DNA from: CAMLHP01 sp035707845
GTDB taxonomy: Bacteria > Gemmatimonadota > Gemmatimonadetes > Gemmatimonadales > GWC2-71-9
Direction: 5' to 3'
NCBI GenBank assembly: GCA_035707845.1
Contig: DASSTP010000055.1
Location: 1-5,720 of the forward strand
Length of the DNA stretch: 5,720 bases
Shown: positions 5,578 to 5,720 of the stretch, piece by piece
Layout of the letters: the number at the start of each line of letters is the position of its first letter
How positions within the stretch are numbered: the stretch's first letter is position 1
The notes under the pieces: model-generated
What the model saw: the letters and a program-made list of their open reading frames with translations, nothing else
Database searches by the model: none
What the model was told of the DNA's origin: nothing
Program-made: the position numbers and the translations under genes

Positions 5578-5595
5578 TGGCAAAGGAACTCCAGC

Positions 5596-5720
5596 GTGTC
5601 CCGACCGACGTCTCCCGAGGCCGATCAGAGGCAGTCCGTCGCCCGGAATCCCAAGGCGACCCACGACTACCACGTGCTGGACACGTGGGAGGCCGGCCTC
5701 GTGCTCACCGGCACCGAGGT
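5596..5720 (+). CDS. smpB: SsrA-binding protein SmpB (5' part, runs off the window)
   Basis: The first 41 codons of smpB are present, and the frame is open to the window edge. SmpB binds tmRNA and brings it to stalled ribosomes in trans-translation. The start is GTG 5596, preceded by AAAGGAA (5582-5588) at a spacing of 7 nt. After a short variable N-terminus the residues ARNPKATHDYHVLD and EAGLVLTGTEV match the conserved SmpB opening (N-x-K-A-x-H-x-Y, then E-A-G-x-x-L-x-G-x-E-V), which leads into the tmRNA-binding OB fold. The first of these conserved blocks begins at residue 16. The C-terminal tail that acts in the ribosomal A site lies outside the window. It is divergent from tRNA-Leu with a 95-nt gap. 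The identification is secure despite the truncation. Confidence 0.95.
   Translation, partial: MSRPTSPEADQRQSVARNPKATHDYHVLDTWEAGLVLTGTE

Overview
The window is visibly GC-rich and gene-dense, with very short intergenic gaps, start/stop overlaps and GTG starts at two genes. It looks like a chromosomal segment of a high-GC bacterium. The combination of genes and the 7-nt repeats would fit Gemmatimonadota or a similar phylum, but nothing here fixes the taxon and that is a guess. No phage, transposon, CRISPR or plasmid signatures are visible. The genes are mostly housekeeping or envelope types; the least explained structure is a pair of heptanucleotide tandem arrays.

Layout. Positions 1-45 hold the last 14 codons of an upstream gene, whose TGA overlaps the ATG of a GT4-family glycosyltransferase (45-1292). 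That gene overlaps by ATGA a small flippase-like membrane protein of the MprF N-terminal/LPG_synthase_TM type (1289-2170), which in turn overlaps by ATGA a class II aspartase/fumarase-superfamily enzyme, best read as aspartate ammonia-lyase (2167-3588). These four genes are spaced like a translationally coupled operon: a glycolipid or envelope-glycan module followed by an amino-acid enzyme. A 44-nt gap containing a 9-bp hairpin separates aspA from an IscR-like Rrf2 regulator (3633-4091).

Between the Rrf2 gene and the next gene lies a 139-nt spacer (4092-4230) built almost entirely from two adjacent heptamer tandem arrays. It is followed by a MoeB/ThiF-type E1-like adenylyltransferase fused to a C-terminal rhodanese domain (4231-5376), a sulfur-carrier-protein activating enzyme. 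A GC-rich hairpin then separates it from a convergent tRNA-Leu(CAG) on the minus strand (5417-5500). Divergent from the tRNA, the 5' end of smpB (trans-translation factor) starts at 5596 and runs off the window; the 95-nt gap holds a back-to-back pair of sigma70-like promoters.

Functional links: the glycosyltransferase and the flippase-like protein plausibly act on the same lipid. The Rrf2 protein, with its three-Cys cluster, and the MoeB-rhodanese protein could both belong to sulfur or Fe-S metabolism. These links are inferred from adjacency, not shown by the sequence.
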